Of a stretch of 64,000 nt of DNA, positions 35,975 to 48,991 are shown piece by piece. This DNA comes from Adiantum capillus-veneris (taxonomy: Eukaryota; Streptophyta; Polypodiopsida; Polypodiales; Pteridaceae). Within the stretch, counting starts at the first letter, position 1. Each line of letters opens with the position of its first letter. The position numbers and the translations under genes are program-made. A model generated the notes under the pieces. The model saw only the letters and a list, made by a program, of their open reading frames with translations, did no database searches and was not told where the DNA came from. Location of the stretch: NCBI GenBank assembly GCA_014529385.2, contig CM043959.1, forward strand, positions 63,251,753 through 63,315,752, in the 5' to 3' direction.

Positions 35975-36483
35975 ATGTGTGTGTGTGTGTGTGTGTGTGG
36001 TGGTGGTAGTAGTAGTAGTAGTAGAAAACAATAGGGAAAGAGGGGGGAGGAGCATTGTTCTGTGTGCATCTTTCGTTGTAGCACGGTTGCCATCTAGGTT
36101 GAGCTTTTAATGACAAACATGGAAAACCCCCTTCGATGAACTCCTCCTTCACCCAAACATGTGTGTGTGTGTGTGTGTGTGGGAGGGGGGGGGGGGGGGT
36201 GATGGTTTGGGAGGTGGAGAGGGAAGGGGTAACGGGGAGGTGAGGGAAGGGAGAGGGGGGAGGTGGGGGCGAGCATGGAGAGGGAGCGATGGCGGAGAGG
36301 AAGCAGAGTAGAGTATGCAACAAAAATGTGGCATACTCTCCCTCCTTGCCTATTTTAGGCGCCAAGAATTACCGCACATATTACCATGCATGTTATCACT
36401 CCTATTATCGTGCCTATTTACCGCAGCTGGTCATTTCAAATGGATACATACAATCCGAGGCTGCAATGCAGGGGGGGGGGGGG
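35975..36483. repeat. GT, GTA and G-run microsatellites
   Basis: GT repeats at 35975-35999 and 36161-36180, GTA repeats near 36006-36023, and G runs at 36185-36199 (15 bases) and 36471-36483 (13 bases). Minus-strand frames rich in Pro and Thr-His over these tracts are artefacts. Confidence 0.9.
36340..36440. repeat. Left subterminal repeat cluster of CACTA element
   Basis: Short words ATTACCGC, ATTACCATGC, TTATCACTCC, ATTATCGTGC and TTTACCGCAG lie close together after GTATTTTAGGCGCC-like text. The same words occur as reverse complements at 40536-40720 (GCGATAAT, GTGGTAAT, GCAGTAAT). Such paired, inverted subterminal motifs flank transposase genes in CACTA transposons. I could not see the CACTA terminal repeat itself. 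Confidence 0.5.
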
Positions 36484-36719
36484 TACAAACCACCCCCTCT
36501 ACCCTTAGCTATCCATTATTCCCATTTTCTAGCCTTTTGAGTTTTTTTTGAGTAGTACAATCAAATGTTTATTAATTACATTTTTTAAGTTCTCTTTTAG
36601 TTAATAAAAAATTTAGCACTCATTATCATTTGTTCTCTTTGAACTAAACTTCATGTAAATTTTTTAATGGAATTTAGGGCTTTTCTAATTATTTATTTTT
36701 TAGGACACATGACTAAATA

Positions 36720-39700
36720 AACAACATTTCGCGTGTGCAAGACATCGAGTGGGATGATCATGGTCCCTTTGGAGGCGTTGAACGCGATTGCTGGCTCAAG
36801 GCAAACTCCCTTGTCCTTGCGCCAAGTACAAAAGGGAAATCCCTCACTTGAGGTGCATTGCCTTGGAGCAGGTGGAGAACGAAGGGCTTTGGAATCCTCA
36901 AAAAATCACTCAAAGAGATGAGAGAGAGACTCACCCATCGTTTCAAGAGGTGCCCCATTGGTCTGTGTTCGGTGGTGGTGCACCGGCACGCAAGACCGAA
37001 CAGTAGAGGGAAGAGCGACTAGGCAATTTGGGTGCACTGCATGGTGATCCTCCCATTGGATCTACTTCAGCAGCTCCTATGGCGTCTCCGTCGCACTTTG
37101 AGGCAGAGGATGAGACCATGTTCGACATGTATGATGAGCTACTAGATAATGAGTGCATGAGGTGTGCGAGGAGGATTGTCAGCCCTGCACTAAACGGGCT
37201 GATGAAATGGAGATAGATTGATGGCGAGTGCCCGAACATCTCTTTACGATGGTGCACAGTACTCGGTGCTCTGAGAATCGTTGGAAGTCCTCAACTTGCA
37301 AGCAAACTTTGATTGGAGTAATGAAATGTGGCTTTTATATACTCTCCACTCGCTTTATGGTGCCATCTTCTAGCAATTATACTAATATGCTTGTTTCTTG
37401 TAGTTTGATGGGCAAAATGTTGCCAGAAGATCACCACATGCCTCCAGATCGTCGCCGAGCTAGATCGTATGTCATTGCACTTGGAATGGAGTATGAGCGC
37501 CTCATCAAGGAGTTGGAGGAGTGATGACTTCGAGCCCCTCATCGAGGAGTTGTAGGAGTTATGAAAGGCATTCCTGTTGTTGATGTCTCACTGGCAAAGG
37601 GGGGGAGAGAGGCCATTCTGAGGGGAATCCTTATGTGGACTATGCACTATTATCCTGAGCTTTAAGATATTTTTGTGAACCCCCTTTCCTCTGTCTCTCT
37701 CTATATCTTTCCCTCACTCCCTTTAGTTCACTCATCTCTCTAACAATATGATATGTATGCAGGGTTGTCCACATCAAGGCACAATGCATGTCCTACTTGT
37801 GGGCCATCGTTGGTGATAGAGAGGTCCGATTCCTTGCGTAAGGTAATCTAGCCAAACTCATTTCTTACCCCAAGGGCATAACAAGCAAAAGGCTCCAACA
37901 AATGGGAAGATCCCTCTAAAGCTCATGATGGCAAATTGGGCAGCCATTTGGGAAGAACACCACAACAAAAATATATCTCTCTGTCATCTGTCTTCCACCA
38001 AAAGGTATGTCAAGGTATTCCATGTTTTTAAGGATTCCATATTGAAAGGAATTAAAAATACAACACCTTTTGGATCCCATGCACATATTCAAGAATGTAG
38101 CCAAACACTATGGGACCACATTATTGGCAAGAAGGACTCTTTGGGTGCGAGGGAGGATTTGAGGCTTTTAAAACATCTCCCTGCCTCTGCTACTCCACGC
38201 TGTGCCCCAAATGGAAATATTGTGCTTCCTAAAGCACCATGGATGCTAGCCAAAGAAAAATTAGACAAGATGAAGGGTACCATTGCCTTTATTCGCACAC
38301 CAACAGGATACATGAGGTCACTAAAGGGAGCTTTCACAAAAGCAAAGAAGGGTGGAAGTGTTCAATTGTATGGGTTGAAGTCCCATGATTGGCACATGAT
38401 GCTTCACGTAATCTTCATACTCCCTCTATCTATAGTTTGTGTGTATGAATTTCACTCACTTTCCTTTCCCCTGATTTACATTGTAGTTCATTATGCCATT
38501 GAGTATGTGTATATGTCGGGACAAGAAAGTCAGAAATTCTATTTTCAAATTAGGAGAGCTAGTAAGGTACACCACAAGACTCCACTCAACTACACCTTTT
38601 TGATGTAGACAATAATTTCAACTAGCACTTAGTGTATCCTTGTGTTTTTTCTTGCAGATTTGTGAGCTCCAAGGAAATCAAAATAGATGCTATCCCTACT
38701 GCTCAAACACATGCAATAGAAACTGTGTGTGCCATTGAAGATGCATTTCCTTGATCGGTCCTTCTTAGTCAAATTCACCGCTTGGATATGTGTGGAGTAG
38801 TGCACACACGATCGATGTTCTTCTTAGAGAGGTTTTTAAAGACTCTCAAAGATTTTGTGCGGCTACGGTCCAACCAGAGGCATGTATGGCTGAAGGGTGG
38901 ATCGTTCAAGAGGCATTTGTTTACATATCAGAGTATTTGGCACAAGTTGATCCTTCAATGCCTCGCATGTGGTCAGAGGAGGAAGATTCAAGGATGACTT
39001 CACACTTGCCAAGTGGAAAGGGGAAACTACTTAACATGGATATGAATCTATCTCGACTGGTCAATAACTTTTGTATTCTCAATGCAAAGAGTATGACCAA
39101 GTGGGTTGACTTGTGGACATCTGCAAAGGCAAGGCATTTGCAAGAGAGAGAAGCATGGAAACAAGTACATGAAGGAAGGAGAGCACCCCCAGTGCCTAGA
39201 CACCTTGCATGTTTCCCAAATCTCATTAGTGCAGAGTGAATTCATGAGAGAATGACAGAGGCAAAAGTGCACCAAGAAGACAACACCACCAAAGAATGGG
39301 AGTATGCACGAGGCTGCATACCAAAGGTAGAGTACTCATATACCTAAATATTATTGTAATTTTTTTCTTGAAATTATCTTCAATATGTATTTGACAAAAT
39401 ATATTTTCTATTTTGTAGTGCCTTTCCTTTAACTCTATGTGGTCAAAGGGTCGTCACTTTTGTACATGCCACATTGACGAGCGTAGAAACACCATGGATT
39501 GTGCCATCATGGGCAACTTTGACACAGACGGTGATAAAGCCAGGTACTGTGGAACTATTAAAAGGATACTAAAGGTTAATTTTAGAACCTTTCATACCTT
39601 CATCTTCAAGTGCAAGTGGTTTGCAAATATGTCTAGACGACATGAGAATGGCCTCTACATGGTGGACTCTAGTGTGCATCACATAGGGAGGTATAACAAT

Positions 39701-40172
39701 TTAGTTTTACAGTGCAATTGTGAGAAGGTGAGTGACATGTACCTTTTTTATTCTTATTTGTTTGTAGAATTAATTATACCAATGTTACTCACTTTGAGCT
39801 TCTCTTTTAAAGGTCATCTATATCCCAGCAATCCACCAACCAAAACTTTGGTTCTTCGTAATTCCCGTAACACCTCGGGGGAGAACCATTTTTTCCACTA
39901 ATGAAGTGGAGACCATCTTCGACCCTCTTCCACCTCTGACTTTATATGAAGTGGAAATAAAGTAGAGGGAGATCGATGAATCAATTCTAGTGGCAGCAAG
40001 TCTTAGCGAGGATGATTGTCAGGATGATGAGATGGAGGATTACCAACTCAAAGATGATGAAGCCAATGCATCCAGAAATGACAATTCCGTTTCTCTCTTT
40101 ATTTCTTTAGGAGCCATGGGCTTAGAATTGGATGATGCCTCATGTAGAGATCTTTTGGAAGATGATTCATAA
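36720..40172 (+). pseudogene. EnSpm/CACTA transposase (TNP2-like), multi-exon, degraded
   Basis: N-terminal block KLPCPCAKYKREIPHLRCIA resembles the transposase-associated zinc domain, with the second Cys pair partly lost. Middle: WDHIIGKKDSLGAREDLRLL, NGNIVLPKAPWMLAKEKLDK and the diagnostic LYGLKSHDWHMMLHVIF of TNP2-type transposases (usually GLKSHDCH). Next exon: LLSQIHRLDMCGVVHTRS, FFLERFLKTLKDFVR and, after a frame change, CMAEGWIVQEAFVYISEYLA. Then MWSKGRHFCTCHIDERRNTM and ARYCGTIKRILKVNF with TFIFKCKWFANMS, the DUF4216 region. An acidic tail ends at the TAA at 40170-40172. Introns are suggested near 37700-37900, 38405-38655, 39330-39418 and 39730-39815. Frame changes and stops suggest it is inactive, although some breaks may be unresolved introns. 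Confidence 0.8.
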
Positions 40173-40335
40173 ACATTTTGCAGCTATGAAGTTTGTTAGT
40201 CGTGTAATCCGTTCATCTCTCTCTCCCCCCTCTTCCTCTCTCTAAATTTGGGAACATGCTCAATTATGTTAAACAATTGACAATGATTATTTTAGTTGTA
40301 ACCAAGTGTAATCTTATTATCCCCCCCCTCCTCCT

Positions 40336-40344
<9 letters not shown>

Positions 40345-40418
<74 letters not shown>

Positions 40419-40426
40419 TTCTATTT
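40345..40426. repeat. (CT)n microsatellite
   Basis: An almost pure CT run of about 80 bp, preceded by C-rich text. The 64-codon Leu-Ser frame over it is an artefact. Confidence 0.95.
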
Positions 40427-40535
40427 CTTTCTCTTCTTTTTTATAATTGAAAATTTTATACAATATTCTTTAATTTTTATTGAGAGGAGGAAAACACCAT
40501 AATTTGAAAGGGGGGGGATGTTCAAGCAAGAATTT

Positions 40536-40720
40536 GAAAGTTTAGGCGCTAAATTTTGTAGTAAAAAATAAACGCGATAATATATGTGGTAATAATAGCA
40601 GTAATAAACATGAAAATAATCGCGGCAATATTTTAAACACAAAAAAAACCCCGCCCTCCTCTCTACCTGAGTTTGCACCTTCTCTCTACAGAACGCAATA
40701 AAACAACGCGGTAAACACTT
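40536..40720. repeat. Right subterminal repeat cluster of CACTA element
   Basis: Contains GTTTAGGCGCTAAA, ACGCGATAAT, GTGGTAATAAT, GCAGTAATAAA, CGCGGCAATATT and, further out, AACGCGGTAAACA. These are inverted relative to the words at 36340-36440. The true terminus beyond about 40720 was not identified. Confidence 0.5.
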
Positions 40721-40729
40721 GGAGATTTT

Positions 40730-42895
40730 CATTGTGCCAGGAATTCCACGTGCCAAAGCATCCGGACGGTACAATAAAGCAAAGAGCACACAAGCTACAA
40801 GATTGTATCTTTTGAAAACAACAACAGGAAACCTCGACCGCAGAAACCCTTGAGTTAATTACTCAGGACCCAACTCTTGCACACCATAATAGTTTGAATT
40901 TCATTGATCTTCAAAGCATGCTAGATCCAACCAAGGCTATGCATAGACAAGTCTATTCAACCCATGCACACAGTCATCCCGGAGTACGGCATCTAGGAGG
41001 GGCGGAGGGGAACTAAGTAATTAAGGGAAATGTTTGAAGAGGGAGAAAATAGTTGGATGTTAACATGTGATTTTTTGCAAAGTTACCTAATAATGCCCTT
41101 AAAAAATCAACCAACAGGGAAATTCTAACGGATAACATCTTCCCGATGAGTGTAAATAGAGTATATACTATCAAAAAATATACCAAAGATAACAGTTTTT
41201 GTTTATTTTCATTATTTTTCTTGATATTGGGACTTAAACATGGAGAAATCCACCAAAAAACAATGAAGTAATGTTTCTCAATGGATTTTCTTAATTGTTG
41301 ATTTTTCACTTTGCTTTCTTAGCACATTTATTATTCTCTTTGATTTTTTCAATAAGCTGGTCCAATATTAATAATAAATAGCAAATGAGCTCAGATGGAG
41401 AAACTGAAGATATGTTGATGATTAGAAGGACAAGGCAAACATGCACAAAATTTTTCAATCAAATCGACAGATGGAAGCGGAAAGCCTAAATTAGGCCACG
41501 AAGGCCTACTTTTGCAAATTCTTGCAAAATGAGCTAACGGAATCCGATTGAAGAAATTTTTGAATCTAACATAGATTTCACGGTCTAGTAGGACTAACAA
41601 GGGAATTCGGGGAAAATTAGTTTGGGAAGTTTGAGTATAGATATCCAAGGTAGCCCAAAATCACCTCATTTCCACTAGTCACTCTTGGAGGAGAGAGCTT
41701 TCTGCCTTCTTCGCTCGCAATTTTCGGAGTCTACAGTTATCCATTACAGCACCGTCTCACATGAGACGTGAGGGATAAGTTCTAAACTTATCAATGAACA
41801 TTTCTATATGGCCGGGTAGCAAGTCTAGGATCGGGGAAAAACCCTAGAAACCCAGTTGTGTACGAAGTCCTACGACACAAAATTGACCATACCCGCCTGT
41901 CAGCACAAACAAACTGGACGAGACTTGAACTGTAGCATGCCCCTATATAATAGAAGACTTCCATATCACCAGCAGATGACTATTTGGCAGGGGTCGGGGG
42001 GGGGGGGGGGGGGGGGGGGGGTCCCAAGTAAATAATCTAGGTTTTTGCCATATGCCAGAATTGGATTCTGGCTCCACGCACATCTTATAGATGATGTCTA
42101 TACACAATGTACCTAGATGGTTTCATGGAAACAGTCAAGGCAAGCTCTCAAAATAGAAAAAAGCAGCTCGAAGTCTACAAAGCGTCAAATTTGACATATG
42201 AAGTCAAACTGACTCTGAATGGGCCAAAACTAGATGAGTAGCTTCACGACTATGTAGCAAACAAGTCCATAGCTTCAAAAGTGACTAACAACCTCTACAT
42301 GCCAAGTAGTCACAATAATCGGTGGTTTCAGAGTTGACGAGAGCATGAAGTGATTCCGACACCCCCGAACTTTATCAAATTCATTTTAGGACTTGTTTTG
42401 GATGTATTAAAGATGTTTAGGTCATCAAATTTTCAATTCTTGCAAAAAAAGTGACTGTTGTAAAAAATCGATTATTTACTTTTGCACTTGTTTGGCTTGA
42501 AATTAATCTCTTCACTTTACATATCACTTGTACACATCTATTACATGCCACATGTCAAGTATAAGCCAAAATGCTAAAAAAAAACTCTGAGTTTGTCAAA
42601 AAAACGCATTAAAGTGTTTTCAATCAAAATTTTGAGTTAGCTGTCACATTTTTTGATCCAAATCACCGCATATCTCACACACAGACTCTACATCATGCTT
42701 AGAACCAAGTTGCAATAAAAAATGTACAAATTGACGAAAAAGTTAATAATCACACGATTATTTACTTTTTTGCCAAAATGGGTGCAAATTGCAACTTTGA
42801 CCTTATGGGACCAAAGAACATGATGTCTTAAGCCCACTAATCAAGTTTGAGCAAGTTTGGATCTCAAAAACTCAAAATCTCTGTATATCTATTGT
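40730..42895. other. Unassigned region with a 25-base G run
   Basis: No convincing gene. A TATA-like CCTATATAATAGAAG near 41943 follows about 300 bp of LTR-like leader text, so an LTR of an unidentified element is possible. A run of 25 G lies at 41997-42021. Frames such as 41013-41309 and 41391-41648 (minus) show no family resemblance. Confidence 0.4.
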
Positions 42896-42899
42896 TTAA

Positions 42900-44225
42900 C
42901 ACTAGAATGGTAACCTAACAGGACATAAAAGTGTCCTTTTAGGGTTTTGGGAAAAAAATCCAAAACCATAGTAGATCCACTCATTTTGGAAAATCCTTTC
43001 ATGAACTTATAGTTCAATAACTACTACATATGGAAAAAATGAGAAACTTGTAAGTTTTCTCATCCCTTGGTCACTACAAGCCTCTAAAGTTGATGGACCA
43101 GTGCATTTTGCCCAAAACAACAATTTCTTACGGTTGATTGCATATAAATAAGAGTGGATATTTTTGTAGGACATGAGATAAAATGCCCTGTTAACTTCAA
43201 TGGGTTGGTGAACAAAACATATGGTTGCTTTTACCTCACTAATTGTTTTTGGGCAAAAGAAATAGGTACAAAAAAGTTCCATTTTTGCCATTCTGCGGAC
43301 CTATCATCAAAGTTTCTATAGTCACGCTCAATACAGATACTATATACATGTTTTCTTAGTTCCCTTCGGGCCTTTGTATTCAAAAGGAGCCATGGAGCAT
43401 ATCAAAAGGATAATGGATCTCTTACAACTGGAACCTTGGGGGCAATGATAAAGTGCTAAATACAGCAAACATGAAAAAACTGGGTTTAGCATTATGACCT
43501 CTAGAAACCCATAGAAACTACTCAATATCTCGCCAAGTTTGTAGTCTTTGATTAGATATGGTCACTACCTACAAAATACACACAATTGGCCTAAGAAACT
43601 AGCAATATTGAGAAAGTTATACTTGCTACTCTAAAATATATCGTATTCTTCAACAAACTCAACCATCATCATATACTATGCTATATAGCATATTAGGTCC
43701 CCCAAAACTCAAGGAAGATTAGCTTTATGTTATACATTACACTTACACAATCAAAATTGAATTTGGATATCAAGAAAGCCACCAAAAAAATCATAAAAGT
43801 GCTAATTTTGGCCAAAAAACAGGATTATGCAATTCTTGTAAATTGGTCATAGCTTTCAATTTTAACACTTAGCTCTCCCTACAAGCATCAAAACATGTTG
43901 AGAACTATGAAGGCCTAACCGCTAGCCATCTAAACCTCACAAACATGAAGTTTAGAGTGGTATAGTTGCCATTGAAAAAAAGCCAAAAACAGGACCCGTT
44001 TTTTCACACAGTTTAGGTTCAAAAATGTTGTGCAAGAGTAAGGTTAATGGTGAGTTCGATACTAAAAAAAAATTGCTAAGTTTTTTCAGCTCATAAGGCA
44101 ACTTTGTGGATTTATAACACCTAGAAATTCATTTTCATACTCTTCAAATAATTTAAGAAAAATTGTCACTTAACAAGACACAAAAGTGTCCAAGGACATA
44201 AAAGTGTCATGTTACCATTCTAGTG
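42900..44225. mobile_element. TTAA-flanked CACTAG-ended DNA transposon, copy 2 (1326 bp, inverted relative to copy 1)
   Basis: Begins CACTAGAATGGTAAC and ends GTTACCATTCTAGTG, an exact 15-bp inverted pair. Flanks are TTAA (42896-42899) and TCAA (44226-44229), consistent with a TTAA duplication with one later change. The subterminal words AGGACATAAAAGTGTCC and GGACATAAAAGTGTC repeat at both ends. Its interior matches copy 1 in inverse orientation, for example AAACCATAGTAGATCCACTC near the left end. No transposase frame. Confidence 0.9.
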
Positions 44226-44599
44226 TCAAGACTCTCAAAGTCTAAATCTGGCACCATTTCCACGTAGTGCACTCAAATGAGCCCACACTTCGCTCAGAGT
44301 CCCCAAATGCCATATGTTCCAAGCCTGTGATGTCAAAAATGTAAAAATTTGAAAAAAATCCCTAGCTGTAAATAATCACAATTATTTACTTTTGTTGCAA
44401 ATTTTTCCTGAACTGCATGATTTTCATCTCTATATGTTTTTGTGCATCTATGCATGCTCAAGATTGATTTGAAGCGAAATGGACATCATTTGTGAGCAAT
44501 TTAGACTCAAGGCATTTCAGAGCAAAATTTGCCGAATTTTCTAACTTTGGCACTGTATTCACTTTACAGGAGCAGTGGAAGAAGCTTAGAAGGTAGAGA
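44226..44599. other. Spacer continuing the host sequence of copy 2
   Basis: Resumes the type of sequence seen before 42896 (text about 42350-42895 with AAATAATCACAATTATTTAC-like words). No coding signal. Confidence 0.35.
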
Positions 44600-47500
44600 A
44601 AAGAGTGTCCCAGAAAGATAAGCTACAGAAATTGCCATCATACCAATTAGATCCAAGCTCATTGAAGACAACAAAGGAAACCTACTTGTCTAAAGAACAA
44701 CTCAAAGAAAACAACACAACGGTTTTCACTGGCAGATTCAAGAGCGAGGAAGAACACTAGGTAGAATTTAAAATGGTAGCTAAGGAGATTTTTTATGTAG
44801 CGGCAAAGCCAGACACCAAGAAAGCCAATAGAGGCTGGAGCTTCAAGATTTCTATGGCCAAGAACCATGCGGAGTGGACTTCCAAAAAGCATATGAATTC
44901 CTATCCTCATTCAAGGAAATGGGTCGGCCCAAATCACGGATCAACTGCAAAAAATTGAAGTGGTGATCGCTAAAGAAATAGTGGTCGAGGCACTGAACCG
45001 ACAAACATGAGGTATGACTATGCGGGCAAGAGATAGGAAGACAGCAAGTACTTTTACCAAAGATACTATTGCTGCCACATTTTCTGATCTCATCCGGAGG
45101 CAAGTGGAGGAACCACATTTCCTCTACCATCAACATTTCCACGTCCTCTCAAAAAGACCGCAACGGTACACAACTCCAAACCATGTGGTTACCACTACTT
45201 TGACTCAAGTATTGAGGTTAACAACCAAGCAAGCAATAGATCATGCGCAGTAGGTGCTTACAACACTGAAGGGCATAAAGAAAGAGTGAAAGATCACATA
45301 TCTGGGTGCTCTAGGAGTGCTAACAAGAATAGCATTTCATGCTATTGGAATGGCCAACAATTTGTCACCAGCCTCAGATCAGAACACCTCGATAGTACCA
45401 GCTCAACCTTCTCCAAGGACCACCAGATCAACAAAGAGAGTATACTAATTAGATGAGGAATCTACTGAAAGATCCCATGAAGTCCATAGCAGTAAAAATC
45501 TATGACAAGGAAGAAACCAGGGCAAGGAGAGAAGTAATGAAAAAGAAAGCAGTGGAAGCACACCAAAAGGAGTCGCAGCAAAAGAAGGCTAGAATTGAAA
45601 GAGAAAAGAAAACATACAAAAGGAGCCACCAAGCTACAGGTGAAGACCCCAAAAGTGGAGTCCAAGGGAGGTAAAGGGACCAAGAACCAAGAACCCTGCA
45701 AAGAAGATTCCAGAGGATCCCAAAGATTTGCTCAAGCAGATGTATGCTGAAGTTGAAGCTTTAAAATTGAAGGAAACTCTAGAAGCTCAAAGAAAAGCAA
45801 CGAAAGAAGTCACTAAGCAACACAGACAAGTGAAAGCTGCTAAAAAAAGTGAGTCACATCATGACCACGAGGATACATTTCCAAGACCCTCTTCACCAAT
45901 TACAAAACAAGAAGATCCGCCCATGCCGAGTCCAAGCCATTCACCCATGGATAAATCTAAGGAAGACGGCGCAGAAAAGGAAAAAGAGCCTGAACAAGAA
46001 GAAGAAGCAGATTTTGAACAAACCAAGAAAGGAAAAACATTTGTAGCAGGACCTTCCTCTACAACTGATCAAGAAGCATAAGCAGTTGAGGCTTCCAAAA
46101 AGCCTCAAGGAGGCCACCTCCATGGCCACAAAGCATAAGCCACTGCACCAACAAAAGACCCACAAAACAAAACGGCCCAAACTTCTAACCAACTCCAGGT
46201 AGAGCCTGAAGACTGGGAAATTAATGAGATGAAGTCATCATGAAGGTGAACGAGTATGCAAAGCAAATGCAACTGATGACAGACAAGACGAGAACAACAA
46301 CACTTAGCCGCAGCGCCAAGGCGAAAGAGCTGGAGCAAGTGATTGATGCTCTACAAGGTGAGCTAGAAGATAGAATGAATGTCATTAAAGATCTTCAAGG
46401 ATAGATTAGAAAGCTGAAAAATGAAGCAACAATACACCAAATTGCAAAGGAGAAACAACAGAAAGAGATGGAAGAGGTGGGAGAGTTCCTTACAAAGTTA
46501 TCTGATGCATGCAAAAGCAAAGATCAACAACTCCCAGAAGTAACCAATGAACTTTTAACCACTACTCTATTAGTACAAAATATCCAAGTGCAGATAGATG
46601 TAGCTAATGCCTCTTTGGAGTACTCCGAGCAACAGATCAATGATCAAGAAGCATTTCTAAGATAGAACCTAGTTGTAGCCTCAATCAAGGGAACATATGA
46701 AGTCTACAAGACTTTAGAAAAGAGGAACAAAGACCTTGAACTTGAGCTGAAGATGGAACAAATTCAAAGAGGAAACGTTGCATTGATGTGGGTCCAAAGA
46801 GAAGAGCAATTGCTCAAGGAAATAAAAGAATTGAAGAGAGTCAATCAGCTGCTACAAGAGGGACAAACAAAAAGTCACGATGAAGCATGAACCTCTGAAC
46901 AGCCAACCATCAACATACCATCAGTCTCTTTTGTTGATATGGAAACACAGTTGTCAGAAGGGCTAGGAGGAGAGTCAAATTTTCAAGTACCAATCACTCA
47001 CTGAAGCAGTCAAATTTTCAAGTACCAATCACTGAAGCCAAGCAAGTGCCAATGGTCCAGCTTTTTAAAGCTGAGGAGGATGCACTAAAAGAGTAGATTA
47101 TCCAAAAAAATATTGTATGGAAGGCAACAATGGATTGAGAGTTGAGAGTTCTCCACACTTAGTAAATGTAACTCATCTCACTCCCACCCAAAATGGAGAA
47201 AAAACTAGTTGAACAAGAACTCTAGATACCTAATTCTGTTCACAAGAGCACCTGGATTTCTACAAAAGGATCCTATATTTTGTCCTTTACCAAGGGTAAG
47301 GACATGGCAGGCACACAATGCACTGAACAAGAAGAGCCCAACATGGCTAAACTACCCACGACTACCAGTTCCAAAGCAGGGACCAGCAATAGAAGAATAC
47401 ATGGTGAAAATCCTAACGGGCGCCGTGACCTTCATCAAGAGGCTCCCTGACTTCTCATGCGCAATGCTTTGTAAGATCTACAGAATGCTGCTCATTAAAA

Positions 47501-47670
47501 CTTTTAACAATCCTAAAAAAGCAGCAACAACATGGATGTCTTTCCTTGAAGGCAACAAAGGTCTATGCTATGATTTATGTGGACAGCCTTCAGAAGAAGT
47601 CCTCTACGGCTTCTATGCCAGATGTATGTTTCTGCCATCTAGCAATACCCGTGGCCTAATTTCAACATAG
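44600..47670 (+). pseudogene. Cluster of broken, highly charged ORFs, unrecognised
   Basis: One-strand coding-like text with stops: TTVFTGRFKSEEEH then EFKMVAKEIFYVAAKPDTKK; STFTKDTIAATFSDLIRRQV; LRLTTKQAIDHAQ; LGALGVLTRIAFHAIGMANN; a Lys/Glu/Arg-rich stretch (45453-45674); an acidic, Pro-rich stretch (45728-46081); coiled-coil-like parts (MEEVGEFLTKLSDACKSKDQ at 46468 on, then LELELKMEQIQRG and KEIKELKRVNQLLQ in neighbouring frames); and a C-terminal block ending NPKKAATTWMSFLEGNKGLC before 47670. The order (globular, charged and Pro-rich, coiled coil, globular) is like the extra region of gypsy G2, but clear sequence identity was not seen. No family recognised. Confidence 0.45.
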
Positions 47671-48991
47671 GTAGAAATTTAAGCTTAAAAATCATAAAAT
47701 AAGTATAGGTGGGTATTGGGGCATCATTGCTAAGCATTTAGATGCATTCTGGGTCAAAAATGACTAGGTCAAAAACTCACTTAACTGTTAACAATCGAGA
47801 TTTTTGCACTTGACCTAAAGTGAGATTTGAGATCATAATCATGTGTGCTTAGGTCTTATAAACATGACCTAGAAGTTTCATAATGTTTGGATGTTGTTTG
47901 ATGTTGTAAGAGTTATGATTTGTTTACCGATTAGCGACTAGCTTTTGGTGATTACAGTCATTTGAGTGTAGCTTGAGTTAGATGCGAGTTGTCTGTTGTT
48001 TTCCAAGAGACTGACAACCTCTTGTTGCCTCTATGCACTAGTTGAGTTAGATTCGTCCCATGGATTGACAATTATATTCATGGTTCTCGCTATGTCTGCA
48101 ATAAGATAGAAGTGAGGTTAGACACTCGTCCCACAGAAAGTGGAGGCTTTCGGGATATCTTTTCTTTGTCAAGAGTATCAAACTTGACCAGAGTGTTATG
48201 AGCTCTAAAGACCTTCATATCCTTCCTGAAAAGATGGGTTTTCTTGGATATGGTTTTGGATTAATGTTCTTGGATATTTTATGGGTTCTAAAGTACCTTG
48301 AGCATTTTGCTCCTTCGATTCTCTAGGTTCTTTAACATCATGCTCTACGCCTCCTCAGAGAATTCCAAGTCTTGTGTTGAATTCTCCAGAGGAAAAAAAG
48401 TTCCCAACTCTGTGAGCTTTTCCTGCAAGGCTTAGGGTTCCACCTGCTTACTTCTCTCTTGGCTTGTCATGGCTTCTTTGCATATCTTCCCAGAGTCATC
48501 CTCCTTTACAGGGAAAGAGAGGAGACCATGCTCTGATACCACTGTCACAACTAAGAGTGCATAGCAATATAAAATATATTAGGATAAATAGGATTTATCA
48601 CTTATTATTGAAGCGAGTGGTGGATGGATGAAAGCATGCAATGGTGGTACAAAAAAGGACCTTTTTTGTTTGTACCTAGTTGGTACTTCTACAAAAGCAA
48701 GAGGTTGTTTTGGAGGGAACCGTTTTCGGCCTCTAAAAATTAAATGGTGTAGGAGGGAAGCTAGTAAAAATAAAAAATCCAGTGATGAACACTAAGTTTG
48801 AAGAGACATTGTGGGTGGGGCCAATGATGGATTGGAGTTACAACACGTTTGAACTCGTTTGACGTAGTGTCCTCCGTAGTACCACTGGCTTTTTGTAGTG
48901 GTTCTCGACGGCGCAACGCTGTCACAAAGCTCTCAGGAATCACCTTCAAGATTCTCATGTACAGGTAGCGTGGTCTCTTGCTATGCACCCG
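47671..48991. other. Unassigned, with a reverse copia-type primer-binding site
   Basis: GCTCTGATACCA at 48530-48541 is the reverse complement of TGGTATCAGAGC, the initiator-Met primer-binding site of many Ty1/copia elements, so a minus-strand copia remnant may lie to its left and an LTR remnant to its right. No copia protein was recognised in either direction. Confidence 0.4.
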
